A DNA stretch of 64,000 bases, taken from NCBI GenBank assembly GCA_021324165.1, contig JAJPJR010000079.1:1-64000 (forward strand), given 5' to 3'. The notes beneath the pieces are model-generated. The model had not been told where the DNA came from. It ran no database searches and saw nothing but the letters and a program-made list of their open reading frames with translations. The translations under genes were made by a program, and so were the position numbers. Shown here in pieces: positions 40,435 through 49,370 of the stretch. Each line of letters opens with the position of its first letter. Within the stretch, counting starts at the first letter, position 1. The stretch comes from Armatimonadota bacterium (lineage in GTDB: Bacteria; Armatimonadota; Fimbriimonadia; Fimbriimonadales; ATM1).

Positions 40435-41708
40435 CGCGTGCCTCCCGCAGTTTTATCCACCAGCGGCAGATTTCCAATCACATGTGCGGTCGCAGAAAAC
40501 TGCACCGTGTTGAATGCGTTGCTGCCCGCGTTGTTCATGAAAGCAAGTTTCACATCGCGGAAACGGCCGGAATTCCCCAGCCGCTGCATGAACTCGGTAA
40601 CTTGCTGCGAAGAAAGCGCGCTGCCCCTAATCTGCAGCGGCTTGCCTTTTTCAAAGATCAACCCGGTGAGCCAAACGCCGGAAGGCACGCAGTTCGAAAC
40701 GACCGACGCCACATCTGCTGCGGGCTGAGCGGGGTGAAACGCACGCTCCACAATCTGCTGCTTCTGCAGCGATGCGTTCAGCTTGGATTGCTCTGCGTTT
40801 TTGATGGCCGTCGCCGATTGCAAAGCGATCTGCTGTTTTGCCGAAATCTCGCTCAGTTTCCGGCTCGCGTCGGCATATTGCAAAAACACCACAATCCAGA
40901 TCAGCGCCGCTGCAAGAGTAGAAAAGACCGCGAGCCTCGCTTTTGATGAGCGCGCCTTCGCTTCGCGCGCCGCAATCACATGTGGAGCGACCAGAGAGAT
41001 GCCCAACGCGTCGGCGTTCACATGAGCCAGCATCTCGGCCGATCCGAGCTCGGAACTCTGCGTCGCTTCCCGGGCCGGAAGACCGCCTGCGGCCAGAATC
41101 TGATCGGTGGATGTTCCCGCAACCGCGAAAGTCCTTTTCAGTTCGTTTGCGATTTCATGTTCTGAACTAACATCGGGCGCCAGCCTGCTGTAACGAAGCT
41201 CGCCATCGGCGATCAGATCCAATGCCAGCCCGTCGGGCGTATATTCCAAAACCGCGCAATCGCGAAGGCCTCTTTCTTTTGCAAGAAGCGCCGAACCGAA
41301 TGCTGCCGGCACAACCCGCTTGATTTGTGCCCCCGCATCTTTCGCCTCGCGTTCGATCTGATCCAGCAGCTCCGATTTCACTGCGCAAACCACGGCTAAC
41401 CGACCCTCGGATGTCACATCGTTCGTCAATCGAAAATCGGTTGCCGCATCGCTTGCACTAATCGGAAGCAGTTGATTGAGCTGCAGATTTAGAATCTGCC
41501 TGACTTCGCTCGGCGGCACATTCGGAACGCGAACCGACTTCAAATACGTCACCCGCCGCGATGGAGCGATCACAACGCTGCTTCCAGGCGCCACAACCGA
41601 CGCCACGGAGTCTCCTGATTTCCATCGTCCCGACTGCGCGTCAAAAGCGCGGACTTTGTTCGGCGCCCATTCGACCACCACCACGCCGTTCAGCTCAGGA
41701 TGACTCAC
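40431..41708 (-). CDS. gspL: PilM-PilN/GspL-like inner-membrane platform protein
   Basis: 425 residues. The first 250 residues form an actin-like cytoplasmic domain (VVVVEWAPNKVRAFDAQSG, PSEVRQILNLQLNQLLPISASD with the PilM motif region, CAVLEYTPDGLALDLI). One helix (ARLAVFSTLAAALIWIVVFLQY, about 258-280) is followed by a coiled coil and a PilN-like periplasmic domain (PAADVASVVSNCVPSGVWLTGLIFE, GRFRDVKLAFM). GspL has exactly this cytoplasmic-helix-periplasmic plan; it recruits the ATPase GspE and interacts with GspM. Overlaps gspK and the GspM-like gene by four bases each. Confidence 0.85.
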   Translation of the reverse strand: MSHPELNGVVVVEWAPNKVRAFDAQSGRWKSGDSVASVVAPGSSVVIAPSRRVTYLKSVRVPNVPPSEVRQILNLQLNQLLPISASDAATDFRLTNDVTSEGRLAVVCAVKSELLDQIEREAKDAGAQIKRVVPAAFGSALLAKERGLRDCAVLEYTPDGLALDLIADGELRYSRLAPDVSSEHEIANELKRTFAVAGTSTDQILAAGGLPAREATQSSELGSAEMLAHVNADALGISLVAPHVIAAREAKARSSKARLAVFSTLAAALIWIVVFLQYADASRKLSEISAKQQIALQSATAIKNAEQSKLNASLQKQQIVERAFHPAQPAADVASVVSNCVPSGVWLTGLIFEKGKPLQIRGSALSSQQVTEFMQRLGNSGRFRDVKLAFMNNAGSNAFNTVQFSATAHVIGNLPLVDKTAGGTR

Positions 41709-42970
41709 TGCTGTGCAACCTCGAGATCAATATCTGCCGCCGTATCAGAAGGCCACCGCCACCGCGTCGTCCACACCGAACTGTCTTTCGGATCTATGCG
41801 CACCACCCGCGGGCCGTTTTGGTCCACCGTAATCCACGCTTCAATCGCCGCTTGAACCCGCCCGGCAGTTCCAAGACACCGCACCACGAACGACTGCGAC
41901 TGCACACTGAAATACCTGGCCGTCTGCTGAAGCAGCTGCATGCTGTAGCCAGGCACATTCAACAGGTCGGCCACGGAAACAAACCCCGTCTGCTGCTGGG
42001 CAACGATCGCCGCACTGATGTCCGGCGTTAAATTCGGGACGGTATTCAGCACCGATTCCGATGCGGTGTTGAGATTGATCAAGCCTGTCAGTTGCGTTCC
42101 CCCCGTCGTGGTTAGGTTATCCAAAATGGTTCGTGCCGTGTTGTTGTTCACTCCCGGCACACGAAGTACGTCTCCGATATCCGTAAACGTTCCCTGCGTG
42201 TTGCGGCGCTGAATGATCGCCTGCGCCAGGGGGCCGGGCAGCCCTCTTTGCGTCAACTGCTGCTGAGTCGCCGTATTCACGTTGAGTTTTGTCTGCCCCG
42301 AAGGCGTGATGTTTCTGGATGCCGACGCAACGGTTACAAGATCAGCAAGCACGGGTTGAGCGTTCTGAGAACCTTGCACTTGGGTTGCAGTTGAAACCAC
42401 ATTGTCCTGAGGCATATACAACGCCCTCGAAGTGAACCCCCGAATCAGAAGCAGTTCATCAACCGTGTCGAGCGGCCCAAGTTTGGCGTTATACGGGTTG
42501 TCCAGCGCATTATAGTAATCGTCTTTGGCGCCGTCGGGGCGGGGATTTCTGCTCGGTTCGCGCCAATCCAAAAGAGAATCAATCTGCTCTTGCGTCAACG
42601 GCATGCGCATCAGTTGATCTTCGGTAACGGTGTTCAGATTGATGAATGCGCAGGCATCCACAATCTGCACGCGGAACGAGCCGTCGTTCACCAAGAACCG
42701 ATCGGTGCCGTGCGTCCCCAAAAGCGCCCAGTCGTCTTGGGTTCCCGTTACGCCGGGCTGCGCCTGCGTGGTTTGCGCCGAAAACAACGCAAGAGCGCGC
42801 GCAAGTCCCGCTTCGGCGTTCCGCTGAGCGCGAATCTCATCAATCCGATTGATCTGCGCCCTGAACTGAGTGTGCGTAAGGCGGGCGACGCCTGAAAGGA
42901 TGATCGTGAGCGCAATGAGCACAACCAGCGTCATCACAAATACCACTCCCCGCTCGCGGTTTGCGCTCAT
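41705..42970 (-). CDS. gspK: GspK-like minor pseudopilin with helix-hairpin-helix repeats
   Basis: 421 residues. The N-terminal segment NRERGVVFVMTLVVLIALTIILSGVARL is a hydrophobic pseudopilin helix with G before the cut and a non-Glu residue at mature position 5, as in GspK. The rest holds three ComEA-like Leu-Asn-x-Asn-Thr-Ala modules: INLNTVTEDQLMRMPLTQEQIDSLLDW, LNVNTATQQQLTQRGLPGPLAQAIIQRR and INLNTASESVLNTVPNLTPDISAAIV, the last two with LRVPGV and LNVPGY. GspK normally has one to two such helical modules; three is a strong version. It caps the pseudopilus tip. Four-base overlaps on both sides. Confidence 0.85.
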   Translation of the reverse strand: MSANRERGVVFVMTLVVLIALTIILSGVARLTHTQFRAQINRIDEIRAQRNAEAGLARALALFSAQTTQAQPGVTGTQDDWALLGTHGTDRFLVNDGSFRVQIVDACAFINLNTVTEDQLMRMPLTQEQIDSLLDWREPSRNPRPDGAKDDYYNALDNPYNAKLGPLDTVDELLLIRGFTSRALYMPQDNVVSTATQVQGSQNAQPVLADLVTVASASRNITPSGQTKLNVNTATQQQLTQRGLPGPLAQAIIQRRNTQGTFTDIGDVLRVPGVNNNTARTILDNLTTTGGTQLTGLINLNTASESVLNTVPNLTPDISAAIVAQQQTGFVSVADLLNVPGYSMQLLQQTARYFSVQSQSFVVRCLGTAGRVQAAIEAWITVDQNGPRVVRIDPKDSSVWTTRWRWPSDTAADIDLEVAQQ

Positions 42971-43683
42971 GAACCGCCTCCAGCCGCCACAGGATTTTGC
43001 GGCGTAACGTCGCTGTTTTGAAGCCGAATCAGGATTGTGTGCTCCTCATCATCTCCCGAAAGGCGGTAATGAATCTGCACGGCGGCAGGAATCCGTTTTT
43101 GCGCCATGGTGCTGGTATCCCAAGCGCCCACCCAGTTCAATCCGTCGAAAAACTCGAACCATATCTGTTCAACGTCGGGATCGAGAAGCTGCTCGACACC
43201 GCCCTGCGTCGCATCGCCGTCTGCCGGGATTTGGGTGCGGAGAAACAGCCCGGTTTTTCCGTTCGCATTGCCAACCGGCGTCATCGAAATCGAATACTCG
43301 GCGATGCCTCCTTGCGGCCCCGCGGTTCTGTTGGAAGTTTCGAAATCGTCCTGCGAATCCACCAACGCCCCCGCCGGATGCGAATCTGCCGTCCAGGCAA
43401 TCGAGTTCGACGATTGACCGTCGCCTCCCATGAACACGGCTCCCGCAAGAAAGAACGACGCGGTGGATGCGTTGTTCGAACTCAACCTTGCAAGGCTGAG
43501 TTTTGTTCGCAAAGTCTGCTCAAACGCCCGGTGCCTCGCCGCCGACTCATCCTGCGACGTGATTCTTCTTTCAAAACTGTTTGCACTTTCGAACGTTTTG
43601 GCAACCGATGCCATCAGCAGCGCCATCAACGCGATCGAAAGCAGAAGTTCGATCAGCGCCAATCCTCTCTGACTGTTTTTCAC
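42967..43683 (-). CDS. gspJ: GspJ-like minor pseudopilin
   Basis: 238 residues from the GTG at 43683, which overlaps the gspI stop (GTGA). KNSQRG|LALIELLLSIALMALLMASVAKTFESANSFE is a prepilin start with Gly at -1 and Glu at +5. The long C-terminal part, ending FEFFDGLNWVGAWDTSTMAQKRIPAAVQIHYRL, is typical of GspJ (WxxxWD, PxxV). An upstream in-frame extension exists but the prepilin site fixes this start. It forms the tip complex with GspI and GspK. Confidence 0.85.
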   Translation of the reverse strand: MKNSQRGLALIELLLSIALMALLMASVAKTFESANSFERRITSQDESAARHRAFEQTLRTKLSLARLSSNNASTASFFLAGAVFMGGDGQSSNSIAWTADSHPAGALVDSQDDFETSNRTAGPQGGIAEYSISMTPVGNANGKTGLFLRTQIPADGDATQGGVEQLLDPDVEQIWFEFFDGLNWVGAWDTSTMAQKRIPAAVQIHYRLSGDDEEHTILIRLQNSDVTPQNPVAAGGGS

Positions 43684-44102
43684 TGTCCGGCTCCTCCGTT
43701 CTGCGGCGGCACATACACATAGCACGTTGCCAACGCCACCTGTTCTGCATTCCGGCCTTTTTTCGTAATCCTGACCGTTACTGCCTCGAGGTTTTCAACG
43801 CCGGTCGGCTGAGTCGTCGCCGTCCACGCATAATCGTTGTCGGTGAACTCCCCACCCAGATTCGCCTGATCGAACGTGTGCGTGCCGATAATTTCGTCGA
43901 GTTTTTGCTGCGCAAGCCGCTCCACCAGTTCGGCTTGGTTCAACTTGGCAGAAGTGGAAAGCGCGCTGCCGAAGCTGCCCACCACTGCCACAATTCCGAC
44001 CGACAGAAGAAGCGTCGAAATGACAACTTCCACCATCGTAAAACCCCGTCTAAGACCCCGTCGAAAAACCCGTCTAAAGCCTGGGCTAAAACCGTTTCTC
44101 AT
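43680..44102 (-). CDS. gspI: GspI-like minor pseudopilin
   Basis: 140 residues from the ATG at 44102, which has GGAG five bases upstream; an ATG seven codons earlier is possible. RNGFSPGFRRVFRRGLRRG|FTMVEVVISTLLLSVGIVAVVGSF is a prepilin start with Gly at -1 and Glu at +5 and an unusually long, very basic leader of about 21 residues. Downstream are LVERLAQQKLDEI and YAWTATTQPTGVENLEAVTVRIT, matching GspI. It overlaps the gspH stop region by 17 bases. Confidence 0.82.
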   Translation of the reverse strand: MRNGFSPGFRRVFRRGLRRGFTMVEVVISTLLLSVGIVAVVGSFGSALSTSAKLNQAELVERLAQQKLDEIIGTHTFDQANLGGEFTDNDYAWTATTQPTGVENLEAVTVRITKKGRNAEQVALATCYVYVPPQNGGAGQ

Positions 44103-44619
44103 ATTCTCCGGCGGGCCAAACATCGCTTGAAGTGTCAGGGAGATTCGTCGTGTAAACCGTTACGTTTCCGGTTTTGGAATCAATCTGAAAACTGCGGGTT
44201 GTTTGGCCGTTTTCTTGAAATTCGATGCCCCCGCCAAGGCAGGTGCCGTCGGGCTGAAAACTCATCTGCCAACCCGCAGCGTCAACAGAATTCGTCTGCA
44301 CCTTCGCATCGCCCCACGTAATTCCCGTGGGAAGCGCGAGCGTTTGGACTGTTTGCATCGCGCCGCTTCCATCCGCCGCGGGGATAAGTTCTTCCAAACT
44401 GTTGTTATCGCCGATCCGCACGATGTGCTGCGTTCCTTCGGTGATCGCGTTCTCGCGCGCGCTCACGAAAAGCGCCCTCGCTTCGGAATAAAACCGGCGC
44501 GTTTCGGCGCTCTGCCTGACCGGCGCAAACCGCGGCACAACGATCGCGATGCACATCGCAATCAGCGTGACCACGATCATCAGCTCCAACAGAGTAAACG
44601 CGCGGCGGTTACTGGTCAC
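44086..44619 (-). CDS. gspH: GspH-like pseudopilin
   Basis: 177 residues from a GTG at 44619 that overlaps the gspG end by 11 bases; ATGs at 44640 and 44673 give longer leaders. TSNRRA|FTLLELMIVVTLIAMCIAIVVPRF is a prepilin start with Glu at +5 but Ala, not Gly, at -1. The short leader matches that of gspG (MNKRRRA), which supports this start. Downstream: ARALFVSARENAITEG and a beta-rich C terminus (GWQMSFQPDGTCLGGGIEF, SFQIDSKTGNVTVY) typical of GspH. Confidence 0.78.
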   Translation of the reverse strand: MTSNRRAFTLLELMIVVTLIAMCIAIVVPRFAPVRQSAETRRFYSEARALFVSARENAITEGTQHIVRIGDNNSLEELIPAADGSGAMQTVQTLALPTGITWGDAKVQTNSVDAAGWQMSFQPDGTCLGGGIEFQENGQTTRSFQIDSKTGNVTVYTTNLPDTSSDVWPAGEYEKRF

Positions 44620-45031
44620 CTTCGGAAATGTCCTCCGCATCGCCCGTTCCGCCCGGAGCGCCGTCCGATCCATAACAGATCAAAAGAAACGAGTCGTCGC
44701 CCTGCGCGCCCGGATACTCATAATGGTATTCGTGTTCCCACGGATCGAGCGGGATTTGGCGCGTCAAATACGGCCCTTTCCAGTTCTTGATGTTTGCGGG
44801 CGGATTTTCCAGCGCATTCAGCCCTTCTTCGGTTGTGGGAAACCGGTCGGTATCCACTCGAAACTGCTGCAGCGCGTTGCTCAGCGTCGCGATGTCCGAA
44901 GCGGCTTTTGCTCGTTTTGCTTCCGATGAGCGGGAAAACACCCGCGGAATAATCAGCGCCGCCAAAATCCCCAAAATAATGATCACAACGATCAGTTCGA
45001 TCAGTGTGAACGCTCTACGTCTTTTGTTCAT
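44609..45031 (-). CDS. gspG: Major pseudopilin GspG
   Basis: 140 residues. NKRRRA|FTLIELIVVIIILGILAALIIPRVFSR is the GspG prepilin start, Glu at +5, with Ala at -1. Then SDIATLSNALQQFRVDTDRFPTTEEGLNAL and NWKGPYLTRQIPLDPWEHEYHYEYPG, the calcium-binding/GspG signature region. It is the main fibre subunit of the pseudopilus. A good AGAGGTGAT ribosome-binding site lies five bases before the ATG. It follows gspF by 13 bases. Confidence 0.95.
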   Translation of the reverse strand: MNKRRRAFTLIELIVVIIILGILAALIIPRVFSRSSEAKRAKAASDIATLSNALQQFRVDTDRFPTTEEGLNALENPPANIKNWKGPYLTRQIPLDPWEHEYHYEYPGAQGDDSFLLICYGSDGAPGGTGDAEDISEGDQ

Positions 45032-45044
45032 ATATCACCTCTTG

Positions 45045-46256
45045 TCATTTCACTGCACTTTGCGCCGCATAAATCGGCAGCAACACCGACAGCACGACGA
45101 ACCCAACCATCAATCCCATCACCACGATGACCACCGGCTCAAACGTGTTGATCAATCTTCGCAATCCGTTGTCAACCTCGAAATCCAAACTATCGGACAC
45201 CCGCGAAAGCATCTTGGGAAGGTCTCCCGTTTCTTCGCCGATCGCCACCATGTGAATCAGCACAGGAGGAAACGCATCTGTGTCCTTCATTGCCGAGGCG
45301 ATCGTTGATCCTTCGCGCACTTCCTCTCGTACCCGATCCGTGCTGACGCGGATCACCCGATTGCCGGCAGACATCCCCGCCAGCGTCAACGATTCCAAAA
45401 TCGGAACGCCGCCATAAACCAGCGTGCCCAAAATCCGCGCGAACCTCGAAATCGTCGCCTTGCCGATCACTTTGCCCACCAACGGAAGTTTCAACAACAT
45501 TTGGTCGCGCGCAAATGCGCCCTGCGGCGTCGAAACAAACGCGCGATAACCGATCACCAATCCTACAATCCCTAACAGAATCAGCAAACCGTGTTTGTTC
45601 ACCACATCGCCCAGCGTTAGCAGCAGTTTCGTCGAGCCCGGAAGATCGGCTCCCAGCGAATCGAACACCGTCCGCAGCCGCGGAACCACGAATGAAATCA
45701 GAAACACCACCGCGCCGATCGCCGCAAACGTCAGCACCGAAGGATAAATCAACGCCGATGCGAACTGGCTTCTGCGCGTCACTTCGATCTGCTGAAAATC
45801 CGCAAGCCTCGAAGCAACTTGAGGAAACTGTCCGCTCGCTTCGCCCGCTCGCAGCGTTTGCGTGAACACTTCAGAAAAAAGTTTGGGATGTTTTGCGAGC
45901 GCATCCGAAACCGGCATTCCACCGCGCACATCGTCGAGCACCTGTCCGCATACCGTCGCAAGAGTCTCACTTTCCGACTGCTCCGAAATCACCTGCAAAA
46001 CCCGATCCAAAGGAAGCCCTGCCGATGAAAGGTCGGCCAGCCGCCGTGTAAACAACGCGAGTTCATCGCGCGTTACCTTTTTCGACCGGCTCGGAGTCCC
46101 GCTTGGGCGGGCCCTGGCTCGCCGCTCGGCAATCTCAAGAACAAACCGGCCCTCTTGCGTGATGGTTTGAATCGCCGCCTCTTTGTCCGCCGCCTCGACA
46201 AATCCGCTCTTCCTGCGCCCCGAAGCGTCGAGCGATACATAAGCAAACGATCTCAC
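45045..46256 (-). CDS. gspF: Type II secretion / type IV pilus inner-membrane protein GspF
   Basis: 403 residues from a GTG that stands directly after the gspE TAG; GAGGAG lies seven bases upstream. Two T2SSF repeats: LALFTRRLADLSSAGLPLDRVLQVISEQS with LFSEVFTQTLRAGEASGQFPQVASRLADFQQ, and ATISRFARILGTLVYGGVPILESL with PPVLIHMVAIGEETGDLPKMLSRVSDSL. Helices near 165-190, 210-230 and 370-395. It is the platform protein moved by the GspE ATPase. Confidence 0.94.
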   Translation of the reverse strand: MRSFAYVSLDASGRRKSGFVEAADKEAAIQTITQEGRFVLEIAERRARARPSGTPSRSKKVTRDELALFTRRLADLSSAGLPLDRVLQVISEQSESETLATVCGQVLDDVRGGMPVSDALAKHPKLFSEVFTQTLRAGEASGQFPQVASRLADFQQIEVTRRSQFASALIYPSVLTFAAIGAVVFLISFVVPRLRTVFDSLGADLPGSTKLLLTLGDVVNKHGLLILLGIVGLVIGYRAFVSTPQGAFARDQMLLKLPLVGKVIGKATISRFARILGTLVYGGVPILESLTLAGMSAGNRVIRVSTDRVREEVREGSTIASAMKDTDAFPPVLIHMVAIGEETGDLPKMLSRVSDSLDFEVDNGLRRLINTFEPVVIVVMGLMVGFVVLSVLLPIYAAQSAVK

Positions 46257-47936
46257 CTAAAACTCCTCACGCTGACACACGCGCAAAACTTCCTCGATCG
46301 TGGTTTTTCCGTCCAACACTGCCAGCCGGCCGTCGCCCAACAGCGTTCTCATGCCCTGTGAACTTGTAGCATGCTGTTTCATCACTCCGGCAGAGGCGCG
46401 GTCTACGGTCATCCTTCGAATCGTTTCATCAACCAAAAACAGTTCGAACAAACCCGCGCGCCTTCGAAAGCCGGTGTTCGAACATTTCTCGCAGCCTGTG
46501 CCTCGCTGCAATGCGCCGTTTACGGCTTCGCTTTTCGAAATGGAAAGCGAACGCAGCGCCTCTTCGGTCTCTTCGATCGGCACGCTGCACGCGGAACAGT
46601 TCTGGCGCACCAGCCTTTGCGCCACAACTCCCACTAACGAACTCGCCGCCAGATAAGGTTCCACACCCATATCCAAAAGCCGCGTCACCGCCCCCGCCGC
46701 GTCATTCGTGTGCAAAGTGCTGAACACCAAGTGACCCGTGAGCGCCGCATGAATCGCGATCTCTGCTGTTTCATGGTCGCGGATTTCGCCGACCATGATG
46801 ATATCGGGGTCCTGCCTCACGATGCTCCGCAGTCCGTTAGCGAACGTCAGCCCGATGTTCGGCCGCACCTGAATCTGCCCGATTCCCGGCACTTGATACT
46901 CAACCGGGTCTTCGATCGTGAGAATGTTCGTGGTCGGTGACCAGATCTCTTGAAGCGAAGCGTATAACGTGGTGGATTTGCCGCTTCCCGTTGGACCCGT
47001 AACCAGAATGATGCCGTGCGGAAGACTGATGAGGGATCGAAATTTTTGAAGCGTGTCTGCGCGCATCCCAAGTTCGGTAAGCCCGAACATCGCCGTGGTT
47101 TTGTCAAGAATGCGCATCACAGCGCGTTCGCCGAACACCGTCGGCACGATCGAAACGCGCACGTCAATCTGCCGGCCTGCGATCTGCAGTTTAATTCTGC
47201 CGTCTTGCGGCAGCCGCCGCTCGGCGATATTCATTTCGCCAAGAATCTTGATGCGCGAAACCAATGCGGCGTGCATCCGTTTTGGAGGGCGCATCACATC
47301 TTGCAGCATCCCATCAATGCGGTAGCGCACCTTCATTTCGCGCTCATAAGGCTCGATGTGAATGTCGCTCGCGCCATCGCGGACGGCCTGCGCAAACACC
47401 AGGTTCGCCATCTGCACCACGGCCGTTTCACCCGCCATCTTCTGCAGGTCGGCAAGGTCGGTCGTGTCGTCGAAATCCGAATACGCCGAGTCATCCCCAG
47501 GCAGCCCGGCCATGATCTGTTCGATGAACCGCTCCTCGATCCGCTCTCGAATCAGCGCCGGATCTCCCCGCACAACCGTCACGGGCCGCTCCAAAAGAAC
47601 CGCCAGGTCATCCGCCGCAGCCAGAGAATCCGACGAGCCGATCGCCACCACCACCGTTTCTCCCCTCAGTTCGATCGGCAGCACCTGATGCTTCAGGGCG
47701 AAATCACCCGGCACCAACTCGATCACCTCGCGGTCGGGGTGCAGAGAGGTGAGGTCAACGAACGGCAGCCCGATGAGGGCGTCCCTCTCGGCTCCGTTCG
47801 TTGTGGGGATCAGGCGGTCTTCAATGCTAATGGGATTCAACCTTGCCGCCGGGCTCGGCCCGTTCGGCGACAAAATTACATTACTCTCGCAGCTGGGGCT
47901 GTTGTTCCGGCTGGCCGCCTTATTTCTCGCTGCCAA
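46257..47936 (-). CDS. gspE: Type II secretion / type IV pilus assembly ATPase
   Basis: Up to 559 residues. The start is uncertain: the TTG at 47936 gives the longest form, another TTG is at 47873, and no ATG is near. N-terminal T2SSE_N domain (GLPFVDLTSLHPDREVIELVPGDFALKHQVLPIEL), ATPase core with Walker A GPTGSGKSTTLYAS, Asp box (TIEDPVEYQVPGIGQIQV), Walker B EIRDHETAEIAIHAALTGHLVFSTLHTNDA, and a tetracysteine zinc module (CSACSVP ... GCEKCSNTGF). It powers pseudopilus growth. First gene of the operon; about 116 bases separate it from the divergent sugar dehydrogenase. Confidence 0.93.
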   Translation of the reverse strand: MAARNKAASRNNSPSCESNVILSPNGPSPAARLNPISIEDRLIPTTNGAERDALIGLPFVDLTSLHPDREVIELVPGDFALKHQVLPIELRGETVVVAIGSSDSLAAADDLAVLLERPVTVVRGDPALIRERIEERFIEQIMAGLPGDDSAYSDFDDTTDLADLQKMAGETAVVQMANLVFAQAVRDGASDIHIEPYEREMKVRYRIDGMLQDVMRPPKRMHAALVSRIKILGEMNIAERRLPQDGRIKLQIAGRQIDVRVSIVPTVFGERAVMRILDKTTAMFGLTELGMRADTLQKFRSLISLPHGIILVTGPTGSGKSTTLYASLQEIWSPTTNILTIEDPVEYQVPGIGQIQVRPNIGLTFANGLRSIVRQDPDIIMVGEIRDHETAEIAIHAALTGHLVFSTLHTNDAAGAVTRLLDMGVEPYLAASSLVGVVAQRLVRQNCSACSVPIEETEEALRSLSISKSEAVNGALQRGTGCEKCSNTGFRRRAGLFELFLVDETIRRMTVDRASAGVMKQHATSSQGMRTLLGDGRLAVLDGKTTIEEVLRVCQREEF

Positions 47937-48052
47937 ACCCGTTTGTTTACGGGGGACAAATGCTCAACGGAGATGGGAACCCGCCAAACGCCCTTTCGTA
48001 CTGGTTTCAGGTTTTTGAGATTTTCAGACCGATTACGAAGAGGAGAACAATC

Positions 48053-49369
48053 ATGATTACTGCCCTTGCGATAGGTTTGGTCGCGATTAGCCATCCGCGG
48101 CCTGCAATTTCACAGTATCCGCCCGTTGGAGCTGAAGTCGCACTAAAAACGATGGTAACAGGGCTTACGGCGCCTGTGGCGATGGTTCCTTCGCCCGACA
48201 AAACGGGCCGAATGTTTATCGTTGATCAAACGGGACTGATTTGGATTATGAAGCCCGACGGAACCGTTTTCAAAACACCGTTTTTGGATGTGCGGTCCGA
48301 AATGGTATCGCTGAGGCCCGGTTATGACGAACGCGGCTTGCTCGGCCTTGCGTTTCATCCAGATTTCGCAAACAACGGAAAGTTCTATGTGTATTACAGC
48401 GGCCCGTTGCGCGACGGCGCGCCGCCCGGATGGGATCACACAGCGCACATCGCGGAATTCAAAGTGTCAAACGATCCTAACGTGGCCGATCCGAATTCCG
48501 AACGCACCGTGATGCTGGTGGATGAGCCGCAGCTCAACCACAACGGCGGCACGCTGATTTTCGGCCCCGATGATGGCTATCTATACATTTCGCTGGGCGA
48601 CGGCGGCGCGGCAAACGATCAAGGCCTGGGCCACGGCCCCCACGGCAACGGACAAGATATCAATGTGCCGCTTGGAAAGATTCTTCGCATTGATGTGGAT
48701 CACGGCGATCCGTATGCGATTCCTCCTGACAATCCTTTCGTGGGCAAAGACGGTCTGGACGAAATTTACGCTTACGGTTTCCGCAATCCGTATCGCATGG
48801 CGTTTGATTCGGAAGGATCGCATCGCCTGTTTATCGGCGATGTGGGCCAAAACTTGTACGAAGAACTGGACATCGGCGTGCTGGGCGGCAATTTTGGGTG
48901 GAACATTCGCGAAGGCAATCACTGTTTTGATCCCAACAACCCGAACGACCCGCCGCCAACATGCAGCGACACCGGATACTTCGGTGAGCCGCTTTTGTTT
49001 CCGGTGATCGAATACTCACACCCAGGTGTTGACGATCATGCGATCGGGCTGGTGATTGTTTGCGGCTATGTGTATCACGGTTCCTTGCTGAAAAACATTC
49101 GCGGCAGATTTGTGTTCGGCGATTGGAGCACCGATTTCGGCGCCGCCGACGGAACGCTGCTGGTGGCAAAAGAAACCCCGCGCGGAGATTGGCAGGTTCA
49201 GAAAATCAACATCGTCAATTCGCCAAACAAACGGATCAACAAGTTCATCATGGGTTTTGGTCAAGACAATCAAGGTGAAATCTACGTTCTTGCCAAAACC
49301 ACGCTGGGCCCGACCGGCGACACCGGAGTTGTTTACAAAATGGTAAAGCCCGGCGCCGCCGTGCACTGA
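48053..49369 (+). CDS. Exported PQQ-type sugar dehydrogenase (glucose/sorbosone dehydrogenase fold)
   Basis: 438 residues from the ATG at 48053, with GAGGAGAACAATC giving the ribosome-binding site. Short signal-like start ITALAIGLVAISHPRPAIS. Six-bladed propeller motifs of the GSDH family: RGLLGLAFHPDFANNGKFYVYYS, HNGGTLIFGPDDGYLYISLGDGGAANDQGLG, LGKILRIDVD, YAYGFRNPYRMAFD, GDVGQNLYEELDIGVLGGNFGWNIREG, YGFRNPYR and the closing GEIYVLAKT. The His in HNGG and the Arg of the RNPYR loop match active-site residues of this family. Substrate unknown. It is divergent from the gspE gene. Confidence 0.88.
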   Translation: MITALAIGLVAISHPRPAISQYPPVGAEVALKTMVTGLTAPVAMVPSPDKTGRMFIVDQTGLIWIMKPDGTVFKTPFLDVRSEMVSLRPGYDERGLLGLAFHPDFANNGKFYVYYSGPLRDGAPPGWDHTAHIAEFKVSNDPNVADPNSERTVMLVDEPQLNHNGGTLIFGPDDGYLYISLGDGGAANDQGLGHGPHGNGQDINVPLGKILRIDVDHGDPYAIPPDNPFVGKDGLDEIYAYGFRNPYRMAFDSEGSHRLFIGDVGQNLYEELDIGVLGGNFGWNIREGNHCFDPNNPNDPPPTCSDTGYFGEPLLFPVIEYSHPGVDDHAIGLVIVCGYVYHGSLLKNIRGRFVFGDWSTDFGAADGTLLVAKETPRGDWQVQKINIVNSPNKRINKFIMGFGQDNQGEIYVLAKTTLGPTGDTGVVYKMVKPGAAVH

Positions 49370-49370
49370 C

